From NCBI GenBank assembly GCA_904502265.1, contig CAJGDT010000069.1, positions 1-8,260 of the forward strand: a DNA stretch of 8,260 nt, written 5' to 3'. Shown in pieces: positions 7,506-8,260 of this stretch (position 1 is its first letter; each line of letters starts with the position of its first letter). The position numbers and the translations under genes were made by a program. The DNA comes from an uncultured Barnesiella sp. (lineage in GTDB: Bacteria > Bacteroidota > Bacteroidia > Bacteroidales > Barnesiellaceae_A). The notes beneath the pieces were generated by a model. It saw only the letters and a list, made by a program, of their open reading frames with translations. It searched no databases and was not told the DNA's origin.

Positions 7506-8260
7506 TTAGCTGTGCTGGAATTTAGCATTTATATTCAATAAGTGTATTGTGTAGGCAATGATATTTTGCGACTCTTGGAGGAGTGTGATATATACCAAGT
7601 CAACCTTTTTCGATGCCGAAGTGTTGCGAATATGCTTCATCTCATTGTGTCGGATCTCGGTTATGTGATGTATGAGTCTGCGACCTTCCTGGGTATACTC
7701 TGTAAAGTCTGCCACATCGTCAGTGATGGCATGGCTGCACTTATTGAGGAATGTAATTATCTCCTTTCCCAAGTTGTCAAATTCATTGCGCTGACTATCG
7801 TTAACCGGCTCAAAGTTGTTGTCGATGTGTTCAAATGCCGATTCTACAAGGCGTTTGATCGAATGGTATATATCCATCACTATTTTATTTCCTTGTTGTA
7901 GGTGCAATCCCTTTTCTATCCAGTCTGCTTCTTCCAGCTTTGTTAAGGCAATAGCACTTACACGGTGCGATATGCGCAGTGCTTGACGTTGATTCTTTAC
8001 TTTGTGACGAGCCTTGCGTAAGGCGCTTGACTTGTCCTCGAAAAATCCCTCTATGGCGCGTCCGTATGCCTCGGCGCACCATGACGAGAATTGTGCATAC
8101 TCTTGTTTGGTGTGCTGGCGCAGGAGTGGAAGTGCTTGCTTGGGGTCTTTGTTTGTGAGTAGTTGTTGGTCAAATGACTCTTTCTCTTTCATCTGCTTTT
8201 GCTTCTTATTGAACGAAACTTGGCTGTGGATGATGAGGTATATTACAATGGCTGTGAGGA
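7506..8260 (-). CDS. Phosphate transporter, C-terminal membrane segment and PhoU-like tail (5' end outside window)
   Basis: The frame is open to the window edge, so this is the C-terminal 250 residues of a larger membrane protein. The ATG at 8192 is internal: the 22 codons before it encode a hydrophobic helix end (LTAIVIYLIIHS) followed by a basic stretch (NKKQKQMKEK), as at the exit of the last membrane segment on the cytosolic side. The rest is an all-helical, charged region resembling the PhoU-like cytosolic domain that Bacteroidota append to phosphate transporters. Two helical hairpin repeats can be seen, roughly counting from M at 8192: 24-97 and 103-222, the second with HIDNNFEPVNDSQ at 122-134. 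I favour a PiT-family inorganic phosphate permease with this tail; a Na+/Pi symporter of the NptA type, which also ends in a PhoU domain, is the main alternative. The missing membrane domain would decide. A terminator follows 40 nt downstream of the stop, so the gene is transcriptionally separate from the amidase operon. Confidence 0.68.
   Translation of the reverse strand, partial: LTAIVIYLIIHSQVSFNKKQKQMKEKESFDQQLLTNKDPKQALPLLRQHTKQEYAQFSSWCAEAYGRAIEGFFEDKSSALRKARHKVKNQRQALRISHRVSAIALTKLEEADWIEKGLHLQQGNKIVMDIYHSIKRLVESAFEHIDNNFEPVNDSQRNEFDNLGKEIITFLNKCSHAITDDVADFTEYTQEGRRLIHHITEIRHNEMKHIRNTSASKKVDLVYITLLQESQNIIAYTIHLLNINAKFQHS

Noticed and set aside
7506..8192. A complete 228-residue soluble protein starting at 8192
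   Set aside because: The same frame runs open to the edge and codes for a membrane helix end, so 8192 is an internal methionine.

Overview
The window most likely comes from the chromosome of a Bacteroidales (Bacteroidota) bacterium. The evidence is a Bacteroides-type promoter (ATTG, 20 bp, TAAGTTTG), weak or absent Shine-Dalgarno sequences, and a gene set that I recognise from that order: a Golvesin/Xly-domain amidase, a glycosyltransferase fused to a DUF4922-like HIT protein, a SpoIID-like protein and an AmpG-like permease. The genus cannot be fixed from the sequence. All five genes lie on the minus strand, so transcription runs from high to low coordinates.

Layout in order of transcription. 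Positions 8260-7506 hold the 3' end of a membrane phosphate transporter with a PhoU-like helical tail; its 5' part is outside the window. Positions 7505-7353 form the only real intergenic region. It carries a 14-bp GC-headed hairpin terminator (7430-7466) and, directly after it, a promoter for the next operon. Positions 7352-4614 encode an exported zinc amidase (Amidase_3) with a Golvesin/Xly-like domain inserted in the catalytic domain, then a fibronectin III domain and an unassigned C-terminal domain. Positions 4600-2204 encode a cytosolic protein with two GT-A-like domains and a HIT/GalT-like nucleotidyltransferase or phosphorylase domain. Positions 2204-888 encode a SpoIID/LytB lytic transglycosylase homologue without a signal peptide. 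Positions 880-1 encode the first 293 residues of an AmpG-like MFS permease; its end is outside the window.

The last four genes are separated by 13 nt, a 1-nt overlap and 7 nt, so they look like one operon driven from 7385 or so. The most economical reading is a cell-wall (muropeptide) turnover and salvage operon. The amidase would strip stem peptides from peptidoglycan in the periplasm, the AmpG-like permease would bring glycan fragments inside, and the SpoIID-like enzyme plus the GT/HIT protein would process them in the cytosol. The first two roles follow from known families. The cytosolic place of the SpoIID-like protein is supported by the sequence itself, because an in-frame stop leaves no room for a signal peptide. 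The role of the GT/HIT fusion is unknown and is the most novel part of the window.
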